Positions 8,217 to 17,175 of a DNA stretch of 64,000 nucleotides are shown here, one piece after another. The stretch comes from Rhizobium sullae (GTDB lineage Bacteria; Pseudomonadota; Alphaproteobacteria; Rhizobiales; Rhizobiaceae): contig NZ_CP104143.1 in the NCBI RefSeq assembly GCF_025200715.1, forward strand, positions 3,940,501 through 4,004,500, in the 5' to 3' direction. The first letter of the stretch is position 1. Every line of letters begins with the position of its first letter. The notes beneath the pieces were generated by a model that was given only the letters and a program-made list of their open reading frames with translations, did not search any database and had not been told where the DNA came from. Position numbers and translations under genes: made by a program.

Positions 8217-8838
8217 CCTGATCAGCCTCCTGGCACAAGACGCGCCTGTCCGCACGCGGCTCGGCCCCTTGCTCATGGGTGGGCTGCTGATCGGCGTCGC
8301 CGTCTCTGCAGCGTTGTTTTTGTCGGCAGTCGGTATCCGCCACGACATGGCAAGCGCAATCGAAACCGCACGCGTGCTCTTCAAGATGTTCGTGACCCTG
8401 ACGCTCGCCGTCACCGCTTGCGGGCTTGTCTTTCGCATTGGCCGGCCGGCCGTGTCGCTGAGGCTTTCAAGCCTAGCACTGTTCGTACCGCTAATCCTGC
8501 TCGCGGCAGGCACTGCAGCCGAATTGATGGCCATTCCGCAGGATGCATGGGAAACCGCAATGCTCGGCCGCAACGCAGGCTTCTGCCTGTTCTTCATCTC
8601 GATCCTCTCGTTTGCGCCGCTTGCCGGGTTCCTCTGGGCACTGAAAAACGGCGCTCCGGAACGCCCAACCCTTGCCGGCGCGGCCGCAGGCCTCGCCGCT
8701 GGCGGCATAGCGGCAGCGCTTTACGCCTGGCATTGCCCGGACGACAGCCCGCTGTTTCTGGCGGTCTGGTACACCACGGCAATCGCCGCAGTCACCGCCC
8801 TCGGCGCGCTAATCGGATCACGATATCTGAAGTGGTAA
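8203..8838 (+). CDS. NrsF (DUF1109) family transmembrane anti-sigma factor
   Basis: The 211-residue protein starts with the conserved cytoplasmic MKTDDLISLLAQD segment, which contacts the sigma factor, followed by six hydrophobic segments (for example GPLLMGGLLIGVAVSAALFL and LALFVPLILLAAGTAAEL). This is the DUF1109 layout, in which the protein holds its ECF partner at the membrane until a signal arrives. GTG at 8203 is the best start: GGAG at 8191-8194 is well spaced and the family begins with MKTDDLI. A GTG at 8194 is too close to that site. It overlaps the sigma gene by 14 bp. Two cysteines (AFCLFF-type C129 region and AWHC) may take part in sensing, but that is inference. Confidence 0.85.
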   Translation: MKTDDLISLLAQDAPVRTRLGPLLMGGLLIGVAVSAALFLSAVGIRHDMASAIETARVLFKMFVTLTLAVTACGLVFRIGRPAVSLRLSSLALFVPLILLAAGTAAELMAIPQDAWETAMLGRNAGFCLFFISILSFAPLAGFLWALKNGAPERPTLAGAAAGLAAGGIAAALYAWHCPDDSPLFLAVWYTTAIAAVTALGALIGSRYLKW

Positions 8839-8904
8839 GAAGACAGCGGCGGTCACGAAACCGTGGCCGTTGGCATCGGCTGTTTTGCTATCTTGGAAAT
8901 GGAA

Positions 8905-8991
8905 TGGTGCCCAGAAGAGGACTCGAACCTCCACACCCTTTCGGGTACCAGCACCTGAAGCTGGCGCGTCTACCAATTCCGCCATCTGGGC
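8905..8991 (-). tRNA. tRNA-Leu (anticodon CAG)
   Basis: The 87-nt minus-strand gene has a 7-bp acceptor stem (GCCCAGA with TCTGGGC), an encoded CCA end, a long variable arm and a TTCGAGTCC T-loop. The anticodon stem CCAGC/GCTGG closes the loop TTCAGGT, so the anticodon is CAG and the codon read is CUG. The long variable arm confirms class II (Leu/Ser/Tyr), and the D-arm fits leucine. Confidence 0.96.
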
Positions 8992-9194
8992 GACGGAGAG
9001 CCATGTACGGGGGTGGCTCTTTGCTGTCAACCGGGTTTTTGAAGTTTTCCTGACAGTCGGCAAAAAAGAGCGGATACGTTTCCCGAAGAAGCCGGGTTGG
9101 GGCGATCACGCCGAACTGAACGGCTTTCGATCTTGTGGTGGATGCCATGCGGCGGCGGTTGTTCTATATCTGCAGCAGCAGAAAGGAATCAGTG

Positions 9195-9614
9195 ATGTCT
9201 GCGCTTCGAACGATCATCTTTGGCTCCGTCATCGGTTTTGTGCCCCTTGCAGCCGGTGCCGCGTCTCCGCTCGTGCCGCCACAGCCGCGCAATCCGGCGA
9301 TCATCAATGTGCAGTCGACCTATTGCGATTATCGCGGCTGCTTCGGCTTCGGGCCCCAGCAGTGGCACCGCCCTTCCTATATACAGCCAAACTATCGACC
9401 GCCGGGAGCGAGAGGGCCGACCTATTACCAGCCGCGCGCCCAGCCCAGGCCGCAGCTCTCCTATGATCCGCCGCCGATCCGTCGGATACGTCCGCCAGCG
9501 AAAGATATGCATGTCGAATGGTGCCGAAATCAGTACCGGACCTACAATCCGCGGACCGATCGTTTCGTGACCTACGAGGGCATCTACAAGACCTGCAATT
9601 CGCCCTTCGACTGA
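9195..9614 (+). CDS. Secreted BA14K-family protein
   Basis: The 139-residue product has a Sec signal (MSALRTIIFGSVIGFVPLAAGAA), a proline/tyrosine-rich middle, and a C-terminal BA14K-like motif (VEWCRNQYRTYNPRTDRFVT), which in the family reads as a WC...RYRSYDP core. BA14K proteins are small surface or periplasmic proteins of Rhizobiales; the Brucella member is immunoreactive and lectin-like. The molecular role is unsettled. The start at 9195 is chosen for the GAAAGGA ribosome-binding site and the signal peptide; upstream in-frame codons add only improbable sequence. Confidence 0.75.
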   Translation: MSALRTIIFGSVIGFVPLAAGAASPLVPPQPRNPAIINVQSTYCDYRGCFGFGPQQWHRPSYIQPNYRPPGARGPTYYQPRAQPRPQLSYDPPPIRRIRPPAKDMHVEWCRNQYRTYNPRTDRFVTYEGIYKTCNSPFD

Positions 9615-9617
9615 GTG

Positions 9618-9911
9618 TCAGCTCTCCAGCGAAACCCGGTCGGCATGGCCGAGATCGCGGCCGGGCTCGATGATGTCCCGCACCCGCTGCTTGAGCTCCT
9701 TCGGTCCTGGAAAACCGCCGTCGCGGTTGCGTTCCCAGATGAGGTCGCCGTTGACACGGATCTCGAAATTGCCGCCCGTGCCGGGAACGAGCGCCACTTC
9801 GGCGAGGCTGTCCGAAAATGTGTGCAGTAGTTCCTGCGCCATCCAGCCGGCGCGCAGCAGCCAATTGCACTGGGTGCAGTAGAGGATCGTCACACGGGCT
9901 TTTTCGGTCAT
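9618..9911 (-). CDS. SelT/SelW/SelH-family (Rdx) thioredoxin-like protein
   Basis: The 97-residue protein begins VTILYCTQCNWLLRAGWMAQELL, with a CxxC redox motif (CTQC) right after the first strand, as in the Rdx family. GTGGNFEIRVNGDLIWERNRDGGFPGPKELKQRVRD is the family's second half, including the G-F-P substrate-loop signature. Bacterial members are small cytosolic proteins presumed to act in thiol redox control; no substrate is established. The gene ends 4 bp from the BA14K gene and is transcribed towards it. Confidence 0.85.
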   Translation of the reverse strand: MTEKARVTILYCTQCNWLLRAGWMAQELLHTFSDSLAEVALVPGTGGNFEIRVNGDLIWERNRDGGFPGPKELKQRVRDIIEPGRDLGHADRVSLES

Positions 9912-10083
9912 CGGCGGGCTCCCTTCAGGTTTGATTTAGGGCCTTCGTGGCCGCTTCGCAACGCCCGGCTTGCGTCGACAGGCCGTCACATGTTCATGTT
10001 GAGGTCAGCTGGGGCATCGCGGGTGCCCCGCTTCTCGCGGCACAATCCGCTTAACACGCAGGCGGCCAACATCGGAGAGACAG

Positions 10084-10632
10084 ATGAGCGAGCGGGAGAA
10101 GATGGCGGCCGGTGAATGGTATTGCTGCCTCGATGGCGAACTCGAGGCGTTGCGGCAGCTGGCGCGCAACGCCGTTCACCAGCACAACACGATGCTGCCG
10201 GACGAACGCGGCAGCATGGCGCCAGCGCTGGCGGCGCTGCTCGCGAAGGCGCCTGCCGACGCTTTCATCGAGGCGCCGTTCCATTGTTCCTATGGTGTGA
10301 ACATAACCCTCGGCAGTCGCGTCTACCTCAATGCAGGCTGCACTATCCTCGATTCGGGAACAGTGGTGGTCGGCGATCGGTCCATGCTGGGGCCGGGCGT
10401 GCATATTTATTGTGCCGAGCATCACAAGGACGTCGCTCTTCGCAAAGCCGGGATCGAGATGGCGCGGCCGGTGGTGATCGGCGAAGATGTCTGGATCGGC
10501 GGCGGTGCGATCATCCTCGGCGTGTCGGTTGGGGACGGCGCGATCGTCGGCGCGGGCGCAGTTGTGACGAAAGATGTGCCCGCCGGTGCGACGGTCACCG
10601 GCAATCCGGCGCGGATACATGGCAGAACATAA
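10084..10632 (+). CDS. Sugar O-acetyltransferase, maltose acetyltransferase (LbH) type
   Basis: The 182-residue protein has the N-terminal MAC domain ([19 protein letters not shown]) followed by a left-handed beta-helix of hexapeptide repeats (about 60-180). The catalytic His lies in the YCAEHHKD segment. [26 protein letters not shown] is the last repeat set. Enzymes of this group acetylate sugar hydroxyls with acetyl-CoA; rhizobial NodL is a relative that acts on Nod factors, but nothing in the context (a core-chromosome location with no nod genes) suggests that role here. The start has a GGAGAGACAG site just upstream. Confidence 0.88.
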   Translation: MSEREKMAAGEWYCCLDGELEALRQLARNAVHQHNTMLPDERGSMAPALAALLAKAPADAFIEAPFHCSYGVNITLGSRVYLNAGCTILDSGTVVVGDRSMLGPGVHIYCAEHHKDVALRKAGIEMARPVVIGEDVWIGGGAIILGVSVGDGAIVGAGAVVTKDVPAGATVTGNPARIHGRT

Positions 10633-10768
10633 GCGCCTTCTCTTCTTTGCCTTTCCATGGTGGAGGAGAGAACGCGCAGCGCCGGTCACGAAGCCAGTTG
10701 CAAGCGCGCACTGATCTTGATTGACGGCAGATGACGCTAGATCAACGGCGAACAGGGAGGAGAACCCG

Positions 10769-11221
10769 ATGATCAACAAGAATTTGCCATGGGAAGGCGG
10801 CTGCCGTTGCGGCCGGGTGAGGTTGAAGGTAAGCGCAAAGCCGCTGCTGACCATGGCGTGCCATTGCACCGGCTGCCAGAAAATGTCGTCCAGCGCCTAT
10901 TCTCTGAGCGCCGCGATTCCGGCGGAAGGCTTCGAAGTCACTCGAGGCGAGCCCGTCATCGGCGGTTTGCATGGCGTGACAAAACACTATTTCTGCCCGC
11001 ACTGCATGAGCTGGATGTTCACCCGTCCGGAAGGCATGGACTGGTTCGTCAACCTGCGCGCCACCATGCTGGATGATGCAAGCTGGTTCACGCCCTTCAT
11101 CGAGACTTGGACAAGGGAGAAGCTGTCATTTGCGGAAACCGGCGCGGTGTATAGCTATGAAACACTGCCGGAAATGAATGCCTACGAGGGGTTGGTCAAG
11201 GAGTATATGGCGCGGGGATAG
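10769..11221 (+). CDS. GFA-family zinc protein (glutathione-dependent formaldehyde-activating fold)
   Basis: The 150-residue protein carries the GFA/CENP-V zinc ligands: GGCRCGRVR near residues 11-19, CHCTGCQKMSSSAYS near 36-50, and FCPHCMSW near 80-87. These bind two structural zinc ions. Most members have no proven activity despite the family name. Start ATG 10769 follows a strong AGGGAGGAGA site at 10754-10763; an in-frame ATG at 10721 has none. It stands alone between the acetyltransferase and lepA. Confidence 0.85.
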   Translation: MINKNLPWEGGCRCGRVRLKVSAKPLLTMACHCTGCQKMSSSAYSLSAAIPAEGFEVTRGEPVIGGLHGVTKHYFCPHCMSWMFTRPEGMDWFVNLRATMLDDASWFTPFIETWTREKLSFAETGAVYSYETLPEMNAYEGLVKEYMARG

Positions 11222-11375
11222 GCTGAGAAGCCTTGGAACAGGAAATCCAGCGCGGCAGTGATTTCGTCGCCTCTCGCTGAAAGATCTGCGACGCTGTCGC
11301 TGATTTCTGACGCTTGCACTGAAGCCAAGCGGCCCTTCCGGGCAGGTCGACGGTTAGCGGTAGTCCATCGAAGTT

Positions 11376-11406
11376 AAGTTATGCGCATACAATATGCGCA
11401 TAACTT
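11376..11406. repeat. Perfect 14-bp inverted repeat just after lepA
   Basis: AAGTTATGCGCATA (11376-11389) and its exact complement TATGCGCATAACTT (11393-11406) flank a 3-nt CAA spacer. The dyad lies 15 bp beyond the lepA stop on the minus strand. No T-run follows on either strand, so a classic intrinsic terminator is not shown. It may stabilise the lepA 3' end or bind a dimeric regulator. The rest of the 199-bp gap shows nothing. Confidence 0.6.
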
Positions 11407-11420
11407 CGAAGGAGAAGGCA

Positions 11421-13253
11421 TTACTCGTCGCCCATTTTCAGCGCCGCAATAAACGCCTCCTGCGGGATTTCCACCTTGCCGAACTGTCGCATGCGCTTCT
11501 TGCCCGCCTTCTGCTTGTCGAGCAGCTTGCGCTTGCGGGTGGCGTCGCCGCCGTAGCACTTGGCGGTCACGTCTTTGCGCAGCGCGGAGATGGTTTCGCG
11601 GGCAATGACGTTGCCGCCGATCGCGGCCTGGATCGGGATCTTGAACATGTGCTTCGGGATCAGCTCCTTGAGCTTTTCGCACATGTCGCGGCCGCGCTTT
11701 TCGGCCGCCATCCGGTGCACCATCATCGACAGGGCGTCGACCGGCTCGCCGTTGACGAGGATCGACATCTTCACGAGATTGCCTTCGCGGTGGTCGGTCA
11801 GCGCATAGTCGAAGGAGGCGTAGCCCTTCGAGATCGACTTCAGCCGGTCGTAGAAATCAAAGACAACTTCATTGAGCGGCAGATCGTATGTCAACATCGC
11901 GCGCGTGCCGACATAGGTAAGTTCGATCTGGATGCCCCGCCGGTCCTGGCAGAGCTTTAGGATGCCGCCGAGATAATCGTCCGGCGTCAGGATCGTGGCC
12001 CTGATCCAGGGCTCATGGATCTCGGAGATCTTCACGACATCCGGCATGTCAGCGGGATTGTGCAGCTCGCGTTCCGTACCGTCGGTCATGTACATCTTGT
12101 AGACGACGGAAGGCGCCGTCGCGATGAGGTCGAGGTCGAACTCGCGTTCCAGGCGCTCCTGGATGATTTCGAGATGAAGCAAGCCGAGGAAGCCGCAACG
12201 GAAGCCGAAGCCGAGCGCCGCGGAGGATTCCATCTCGAAGGAGAAGGAGGCGTCGTTGAGGCGCAGCTTGCCCATCGCGGCGCGCAGATTCTCGAAATCG
12301 GCGGCATCGACCGGGAAGAGTCCGCAGAAGACGACGGGCTGGGCGGGCTTGAAACCCGGCAGCGCTTCCGCCGTCGGTCGCTTGTCCTCGGTGATCGTAT
12401 CTCCGACGCGGGTATCGGCCACTTCCTTGATGCTGCCGGTGATAAAGCCGATCTCGCCAGGGCCAAGGGAATCGACATTGACCATCTTCGGCGTCAGTAC
12501 GCCGACACGCTCCACCTGATACTTGGCCCCCGTGCCCATCATCCGGATCGTCTGGCCTTTGGTCAGAACGCCGTCGATGACGCGCACCAGAACCATGACG
12601 CCGAGATAGGCATCGTACCAGCTGTCGACGAGCAGTGCCTTCAGCGGCGCCTTTTCGCCGCCCGGGCTCTTCGGCGCCGGCAGCTTGTTAACGATCGCTT
12701 CCAGCACATCGGGAATGCCGAGCCCGGTCTTGGCAGAAATCAGCACCGCCTCGGAAGCGTCGATGCCGATCACTTCCTCGATCTGCTCCTTGATGCGCTC
12801 AGGTTCTGCCGCCGGCAGGTCGATCTTGTTAAGAACGGTGACGAGCTCGTGGTTGTTGTCGATTGCCTGATAGACGTTGGCGAGTGTCTGGGCTTCGACG
12901 CCCTGGCTCGCGTCGACGACGAGCAGCGAACCCTCGCAGGCCGACAGCGACCGCGAGACTTCGTAGGCGAAGTCAACGTGGCCGGGCGTGTCGATCAGAT
13001 TCAGGATATAGGTCTCGCCGTCCTTCGCCTTGTAGTGCAGGCGCACGGTCTGCGCCTTGATGGTGATGCCGCGCTCGCGCTCGATATCCATATTGTCCAG
13101 CACCTGCTCGGACATTTCGCGATCGGCAAGGCCGCCGGTCGTCTGGATCAGGCGGTCGGCAAGCGTCGATTTGCCGTGGTCGATGTGGGCCACGATCGAG
13201 AAATTGCGGATATGGGACAGCGGAGTCGTCGGATTGGTGCTCATGCGCGCCAT
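11421..13253 (-). CDS. lepA: Elongation factor 4 (LepA), ribosome-associated GTPase
   Basis: LepA/EF4 is a translational GTPase that acts on stalled or assembling ribosomes. The N-terminal G domain shows [14 protein letters not shown] (P-loop), the RGITIK switch I segment, DTPGHVDF (G3) and NKIDLP (G4). EF-G-like domains II, III and V follow, then the LepA-specific C-terminal domain ending in [19 protein letters not shown], a signature of the family. The start MARMSTNP at 13253 gives 610 residues, the usual rhizobial length; an upstream ATG at 13331 would add an unlikely 26-residue extension. It diverges from the XRE-cupin regulator. Confidence 0.96.
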   Translation of the reverse strand: MARMSTNPTTPLSHIRNFSIVAHIDHGKSTLADRLIQTTGGLADREMSEQVLDNMDIERERGITIKAQTVRLHYKAKDGETYILNLIDTPGHVDFAYEVSRSLSACEGSLLVVDASQGVEAQTLANVYQAIDNNHELVTVLNKIDLPAAEPERIKEQIEEVIGIDASEAVLISAKTGLGIPDVLEAIVNKLPAPKSPGGEKAPLKALLVDSWYDAYLGVMVLVRVIDGVLTKGQTIRMMGTGAKYQVERVGVLTPKMVNVDSLGPGEIGFITGSIKEVADTRVGDTITEDKRPTAEALPGFKPAQPVVFCGLFPVDAADFENLRAAMGKLRLNDASFSFEMESSAALGFGFRCGFLGLLHLEIIQERLEREFDLDLIATAPSVVYKMYMTDGTERELHNPADMPDVVKISEIHEPWIRATILTPDDYLGGILKLCQDRRGIQIELTYVGTRAMLTYDLPLNEVVFDFYDRLKSISKGYASFDYALTDHREGNLVKMSILVNGEPVDALSMMVHRMAAEKRGRDMCEKLKELIPKHMFKIPIQAAIGGNVIARETISALRKDVTAKCYGGDATRKRKLLDKQKAGKKRMRQFGKVEIPQEAFIAALKMGDE

Positions 13254-13398
13254 ATAGCAGTGCCGTCCCCTGCCGCAAAGCGGAAAAGCAGGACTCCGTT
13301 TAGGATAAAAATGCCGGGCAAAGGCGACCATTAAAACTGCTTGAATCCACTATCTGATCATGTATTTCTCTTATAGTAGAATCAATGAGCCCCAAGTG

Positions 13399-13968
13399 AT
13401 GGAACAGGAACTCGAAACGGCGATCGGCAACCGCATCCGCAAGCTCAGGATCGAAAAGGCCCTGACGCTGGATGATCTCGCCAATGCCTCCGGCGTCAGC
13501 CGAGCGATGATCTCGCGCATCGAGCGGGCGGAGGTGAGCCCGACGGCCTCGCTGCTTGCAAGGGTCTGTGCTGCGCTGGAACTCTCGCTTTCGGCCTTCT
13601 TTGCCGATGAGGGGCAGGAAGTCTCGCCGCTGGCGAGACGCCACGAGCAGCAGGTGTGGCGCGATCCGGAAACCGGTTACGTGCGCCGCTCCGTTTCGCC
13701 GCCTGGAACCTCGTCCGAGGTCGATGTCGTCGACGTCGAGTTTCCGGCCGGCGCCCGCGTCAGCTTTCCGCCGCATGCAGCAAGCCATGGCATGACGCAG
13801 CACGTCTGGGTGTTCGAAGGCGAGATGGAGATGACCACCGGCGAAACGGTGCATCGCCTCTTCCCCGGCGATTGCCTCTTCATGCCGGTCGGCGAAGGGC
13901 ATGCTTTCCACAATCCCACCAGCAAACCCGCCCGCTATTGCGTCGTGCTCAATCGCAGCCGCCGCTGA
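13399..13968 (+). CDS. XRE-family transcriptional regulator with C-terminal cupin sensor
   Basis: The 189-residue protein has a helix-turn-helix of the XRE type (about 8-65; DDLANASGVSRAMISRIERAE) and a small cupin beta-barrel (about 105-185; MTQHVWVFEGEMEM and FPGDCLFMPVGEGHAFHN). Regulators of this build sense a small molecule in the cupin and often control the adjacent amine or polyamine genes (PuuR-like). It lies 22 bp before a GNAT gene and then an acetylpolyamine deacetylase, which fits that role, though this is inference. The start at 13399 gives the usual short N-terminus (MEQELETAIGNRIRKLR); the upstream ATG at 13360 has no better site. Confidence 0.85.
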   Translation: MEQELETAIGNRIRKLRIEKALTLDDLANASGVSRAMISRIERAEVSPTASLLARVCAALELSLSAFFADEGQEVSPLARRHEQQVWRDPETGYVRRSVSPPGTSSEVDVVDVEFPAGARVSFPPHAASHGMTQHVWVFEGEMEMTTGETVHRLFPGDCLFMPVGEGHAFHNPTSKPARYCVVLNRSRR

Positions 13969-13990
13969 TTTGATTTTTCAGGAGCAGATG

Positions 13991-14509
13991 ATGACCGTTC
14001 GTATTCTCGATGCACAACAGGCCCGCACGGCCATTCCGGGTCTTTGCGAAGTGCTTGCGGATTGCGTCAATGGCGGCGCATCCGTTGGCTTTATGCAGCC
14101 TTATACGCCAGTCGATGCCGAGCCTTACTGGCAGGGCATCGTCGAGAGTGTCGAGGCAGGGGTCACTCTGCTGGCCGTTGCGGAACTCGACGGAAAGATC
14201 GTCGGGACGGTGCAGGTAGGCTTCGCCTCGATGCCGAACCAGCCGCATCGTGGCGATTTGAAGAAACTGCTCGTGCATCGTGCTGCGCGCGGTAAGGGCC
14301 TGGCGCGGCTGTTGATGGAGGCGATCGAACGCGAAGCCGCAAAACACGGCAAGCGTCTGCTGGTGCTCGACACCGCAACCGGCAGCGAAGCGGAGGTAAT
14401 CTATCCGCGCCTCGGCTGGCAGCACGCCGGCGTCATCCCGGACTATGCGATGTGGCCGGAGGGCGGCTATTGCGCGACCACGCTCTTCTACAAGCGCATC
14501 GCCGCTTAA
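13991..14509 (+). CDS. GNAT-family N-acetyltransferase
   Basis: This 172-residue protein has the acetyl-CoA-binding motif A of GNAT enzymes, LLVHRAARGKGLARLLMEAIE (here quoted in part as RAARGKGLARLL), after a beta strand (VQVGFASMPNQ) and followed by LLVLDTATGSEAEVIYPRLGW, the motif B region. The substrate is unknown. Its position between a XRE-cupin regulator and an acetylpolyamine amidohydrolase suggests an amine or polyamine. GGAG at 13981-13984 supports ATG 13991 (an adjacent ATG at 13988 is also possible). Confidence 0.85.
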   Translation: MTVRILDAQQARTAIPGLCEVLADCVNGGASVGFMQPYTPVDAEPYWQGIVESVEAGVTLLAVAELDGKIVGTVQVGFASMPNQPHRGDLKKLLVHRAARGKGLARLLMEAIEREAAKHGKRLLVLDTATGSEAEVIYPRLGWQHAGVIPDYAMWPEGGYCATTLFYKRIAA

Positions 14510-14570
14510 GCCATTGACAAGGCGTGCATCCGCCGCGCCTTATCCGACAAATAAAATCAGGGAGAAGTCG

Positions 14571-15596
14571 GTGCGCGTCATCTATTCCGAAGACCACAAA
14601 CTGCGTGATGCGAAGACCGAACTGCATGGTGGTCTTCTTGTGACGCCATTTGAAGGCCCTTTCCGTGCGGAATGGATCCTGGAGGCAGTTAGGGAAGCGG
14701 GCTTTTCTGAGGTTGTCGCGCCAGAGCGGCATGGACTGGAAACGGCTCTGAAAGTGCACGATGCCGGCTATATCGATTTCCTGTCGAAGGCTTGGACTTT
14801 GTGGAAGGCGAGCGGGGCTGCGGGCGAAGCGATCCCGACCTCGCTGCCGGTTCGCCGGGCGACACAGCGCGTGCCGAACGATATCGACGGCATGCTCGGC
14901 TATTACGCCAATGCCACCGAGACCTCGATCACCAACGGCACCTACGAGGCGGCCGTCGCTTCGATGCAATGCGCACTCACCGGCGCTGACTGGCTGAATG
15001 CCGGCAACCGTTTCGCCTTTTCGCTTTGCCGCCCGCCCGGCCATCATGCGGGCATCGATCTCTTCGGCGGCTATTGCTTCATCAACAACGCCGCTGTCGC
15101 AGCGCAGCGCTTGTTGGATCTTGGCGCGAAGAAGGTCGCGATCCTCGATGTCGATTTCCATCACGGCAACGGCACGCAGGACATCACCTATCGCCGTGGC
15201 GATATCTTCTTCGCGTCGCTGCATGGCGAACCGGCCAACGCCTTTCCCTATTTCTGGGGCTATGCCGATGAAACCGGCGAGGGTGATGGCGAGCACTGCA
15301 ATGCGAACTACCCGCTGCCGCGCGGCACGGCCTGGGTTGCCTGGTCGGCAGCGCTTGCGGATTCGCTTTCGCGCATCAAGGCTTTCGGCGCCGAAGCCAT
15401 CGTCGTCTCGCTTGGCGTCGATACCTTCGAGCGCGATCCGATCTCCTTCTTCAAGCTCAATTCAGATGACTTCATGCGCATGGGCGCGATGATCGCCAAG
15501 GCGGGCCTTCCGGTATTGACCTGCATGGAGGGCGGCTATGGCGTGCCGGAAATCGGCCTTAACGTCGCCAACGTGCTGGAGGGCCTCGGGGGTTAG
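14571..15596 (+). CDS. Acetylpolyamine amidohydrolase / histone deacetylase family
   Basis: The 341-residue length equals that of characterised bacterial acetylpolyamine amidohydrolases. Zinc-hydrolase motifs are present: RPPGHHAG (catalytic His pair), GYCFINNAA, ILDVDFHHGNGTQ (zinc Asp and His) and later VVSLGVDTFERDP (second zinc Asp region). The family removes acetyl groups from acetylated polyamines or other amines. GTG at 14571 is chosen because AGGGAGA at 14559-14565 precedes it and the product then begins MRVIYSEDH, as usual for the family. It forms a same-strand run with the XRE-cupin and GNAT genes, so acetylation and deacetylation of one amine is a reasonable joint role. Confidence 0.9.
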   Translation: MRVIYSEDHKLRDAKTELHGGLLVTPFEGPFRAEWILEAVREAGFSEVVAPERHGLETALKVHDAGYIDFLSKAWTLWKASGAAGEAIPTSLPVRRATQRVPNDIDGMLGYYANATETSITNGTYEAAVASMQCALTGADWLNAGNRFAFSLCRPPGHHAGIDLFGGYCFINNAAVAAQRLLDLGAKKVAILDVDFHHGNGTQDITYRRGDIFFASLHGEPANAFPYFWGYADETGEGDGEHCNANYPLPRGTAWVAWSAALADSLSRIKAFGAEAIVVSLGVDTFERDPISFFKLNSDDFMRMGAMIAKAGLPVLTCMEGGYGVPEIGLNVANVLEGLGG

Positions 15597-15609
15597 AAAA
15601 GCCCTGTCG

Positions 15610-16164
15610 ATGGACGATCAAGATCAGCAATCCGATGTTCCGACGCCGCGCATGCTCTCCTGGGCACGCAACTCGACGATCTATCGCCTCGAGCGCCGGA
15701 TGATGACGGAAAAACAGCTCTTCGATGCGATCACGCGAAAGGCGAAGCAGAAGTTCGAAAACATCAGTCCGGCGCAGTTGGAGGCGCTTGCCGGTTCCGC
15801 GATCAAATTCGCCTATGACCAGAAGGCGCTCGACGATGTCGCCTATGCTGCGGCGAGCACGCGTTCGGCCGTGCGCGGCGGAAAATCGAAACGGGTCATC
15901 GCGCAGAAACTCTCCTCGAAAGGAGTGGCAGGCGATATCGTCGATACCGCGCTCGAGTATTCCGACGATCTGTTCGCCGCCGTCGTCTTCGCCCGCAAGC
16001 GCGCCTTTGGGCCGTTCCGGCGTGGCGACCTTGATGAGAAGCGAAAGGCGAAGGAGCTTTCAGCTTTCGCCCGCAATGGATTCAGTTTTGAGATCGGCAA
16101 AAAAGTATTTGGCATGAGCGCGAGTGAAGCTGAAGAGGTGCTCGAAACCAGGCGGGCGCTTTAG
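15610..16164 (+). CDS. RecX-family regulatory protein
   Basis: The 184-residue, largely helical basic protein matches the RecX fold of three-helix repeats: LERRMMTEKQLFDAITRKAKQKF (quoted in part), then KRVIAQKLSSKGVAGDIVDTAL and ARNGFSFEIGKKVFGM. RecX binds and restrains RecA filaments. It is not next to recA here, which is common in alphaproteobacteria. It begins 13 bp after the deacetylase; no strong ribosome-binding site is seen at ATG 15610, so coupling to the upstream gene is possible. Confidence 0.75.
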   Translation: MDDQDQQSDVPTPRMLSWARNSTIYRLERRMMTEKQLFDAITRKAKQKFENISPAQLEALAGSAIKFAYDQKALDDVAYAAASTRSAVRGGKSKRVIAQKLSSKGVAGDIVDTALEYSDDLFAAVVFARKRAFGPFRRGDLDEKRKAKELSAFARNGFSFEIGKKVFGMSASEAEEVLETRRAL

Positions 16165-16263
16165 CAGCCTCCGCTCATAAAGCCCGCTTATGTCCGGATC
16201 AGAAGTTTGCATTTGCCGCTCTGCCATTGCCTTCGTATCAGTGGTGCAAATCAGGAGCGGAAA

Positions 16264-17175
16264 ATGGATCAGAAGACAGGCGAGCCAGGGGCAAACGGCA
16301 GTGCCGTCGCGTTGACTGCAGCAGCGCCCGCATTTTCCGGCGGCGTTGCGGCCGGCGCGCTGATGTGCCTGTTGTCGATGTCATCTATTCAGTTTGGCGC
16401 GGCATTCTCTTCCGGCGCGATCGCAGCCTATGGATCCGCCGGTGCCTCTTGGCTGCGGCTTGTTTTCGCGGCAGTTATCCTTGCGATCGCCATTCGTCCG
16501 CCATTGCTGCGCTACAGCCGCGAGCAGTGGATCGGCGCGCTGGTTCTCGGCACGACGACGGCGTTGATGACCATGTCCTTCTTCGCGGCAATCGAGCGAA
16601 TTCCCTTGGGGCTTGCGGTCGCGATCGATTTCCTTGGCCCGCTTTCCGTCGCGACGTTCGGTTACGGCCTTACCCGCCGTCTGATCTGGCCGGCAATTGC
16701 CGCCGCCGGCGTCTTGTTCCTCGCTTATGACGGGGAGGAATGGGTCGGCAATCTGCCTGGCGTGCTCTTCGCCTTCGGCGCCGGCGCGGGCTGGGCGTGC
16801 TATATCATGCTGACGAAGAAGGTCGGAGCGGTTTTCCAGGGGCTCGAAGGCCTCTCCATGTCGCTGATCGTGGCCGCGGTGGTCGCCACGCCCTTCGGCT
16901 TTGCGGGCGCCGTGCCGAACCTCGATGGCTACGGCCTCGTCGAGATGGCGGGTTTGGCGATCCTTGTTCCGCTCCTGCCTTATACCTTGGAAATGATTGC
17001 GTTGCGGCGGATGACGACGGCCGCTTTCGGTATCCTCATGAGCTTGGAGCCGGCAATTGGCGCGCTTGCGGGCTTCCTCATCCTCTTCCAACCCATGACG
17101 ATGTTGCAGATGTTTGGCACCGCTCTGGTCGTTGCAGCGAGCGCAGGTGCGACCTTTTCGACGGAAAAAGCTTAG
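16264..17175 (+). CDS. EamA-domain permease (drug/metabolite transporter, RhtA-like)
   Basis: The 303-residue inner-membrane protein has ten hydrophobic segments arranged as two EamA repeats (for example AAGALMCLLSMSSIQFGAAF early and AFGILMSLEPAIGALAGFLI late). The second repeat carries the family's SLEP-type motif. RhtA-like members export amino acids such as threonine or homoserine; the substrate here is not known. AGGAGCGG ahead of ATG 16264 supports the start. Its stop overlaps that of the convergent hemoglobin gene by 4 bp. Confidence 0.85.
   Translation: MDQKTGEPGANGSAVALTAAAPAFSGGVAAGALMCLLSMSSIQFGAAFSSGAIAAYGSAGASWLRLVFAAVILAIAIRPPLLRYSREQWIGALVLGTTTALMTMSFFAAIERIPLGLAVAIDFLGPLSVATFGYGLTRRLIWPAIAAAGVLFLAYDGEEWVGNLPGVLFAFGAGAGWACYIMLTKKVGAVFQGLEGLSMSLIVAAVVATPFGFAGAVPNLDGYGLVEMAGLAILVPLLPYTLEMIALRRMTTAAFGILMSLEPAIGALAGFLILFQPMTMLQMFGTALVVAASAGATFSTEKA

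Noticed and set aside
10084..10632. nodL identity for the acetyltransferase
   Set aside because: The fold is shared by many sugar acetyltransferases, and no nodulation genes or nod box are near.
12015..13334. 439-codon plus-strand frame
   Set aside because: Antisense to lepA; high GC content gives long empty frames. No motif or ribosome-binding site.
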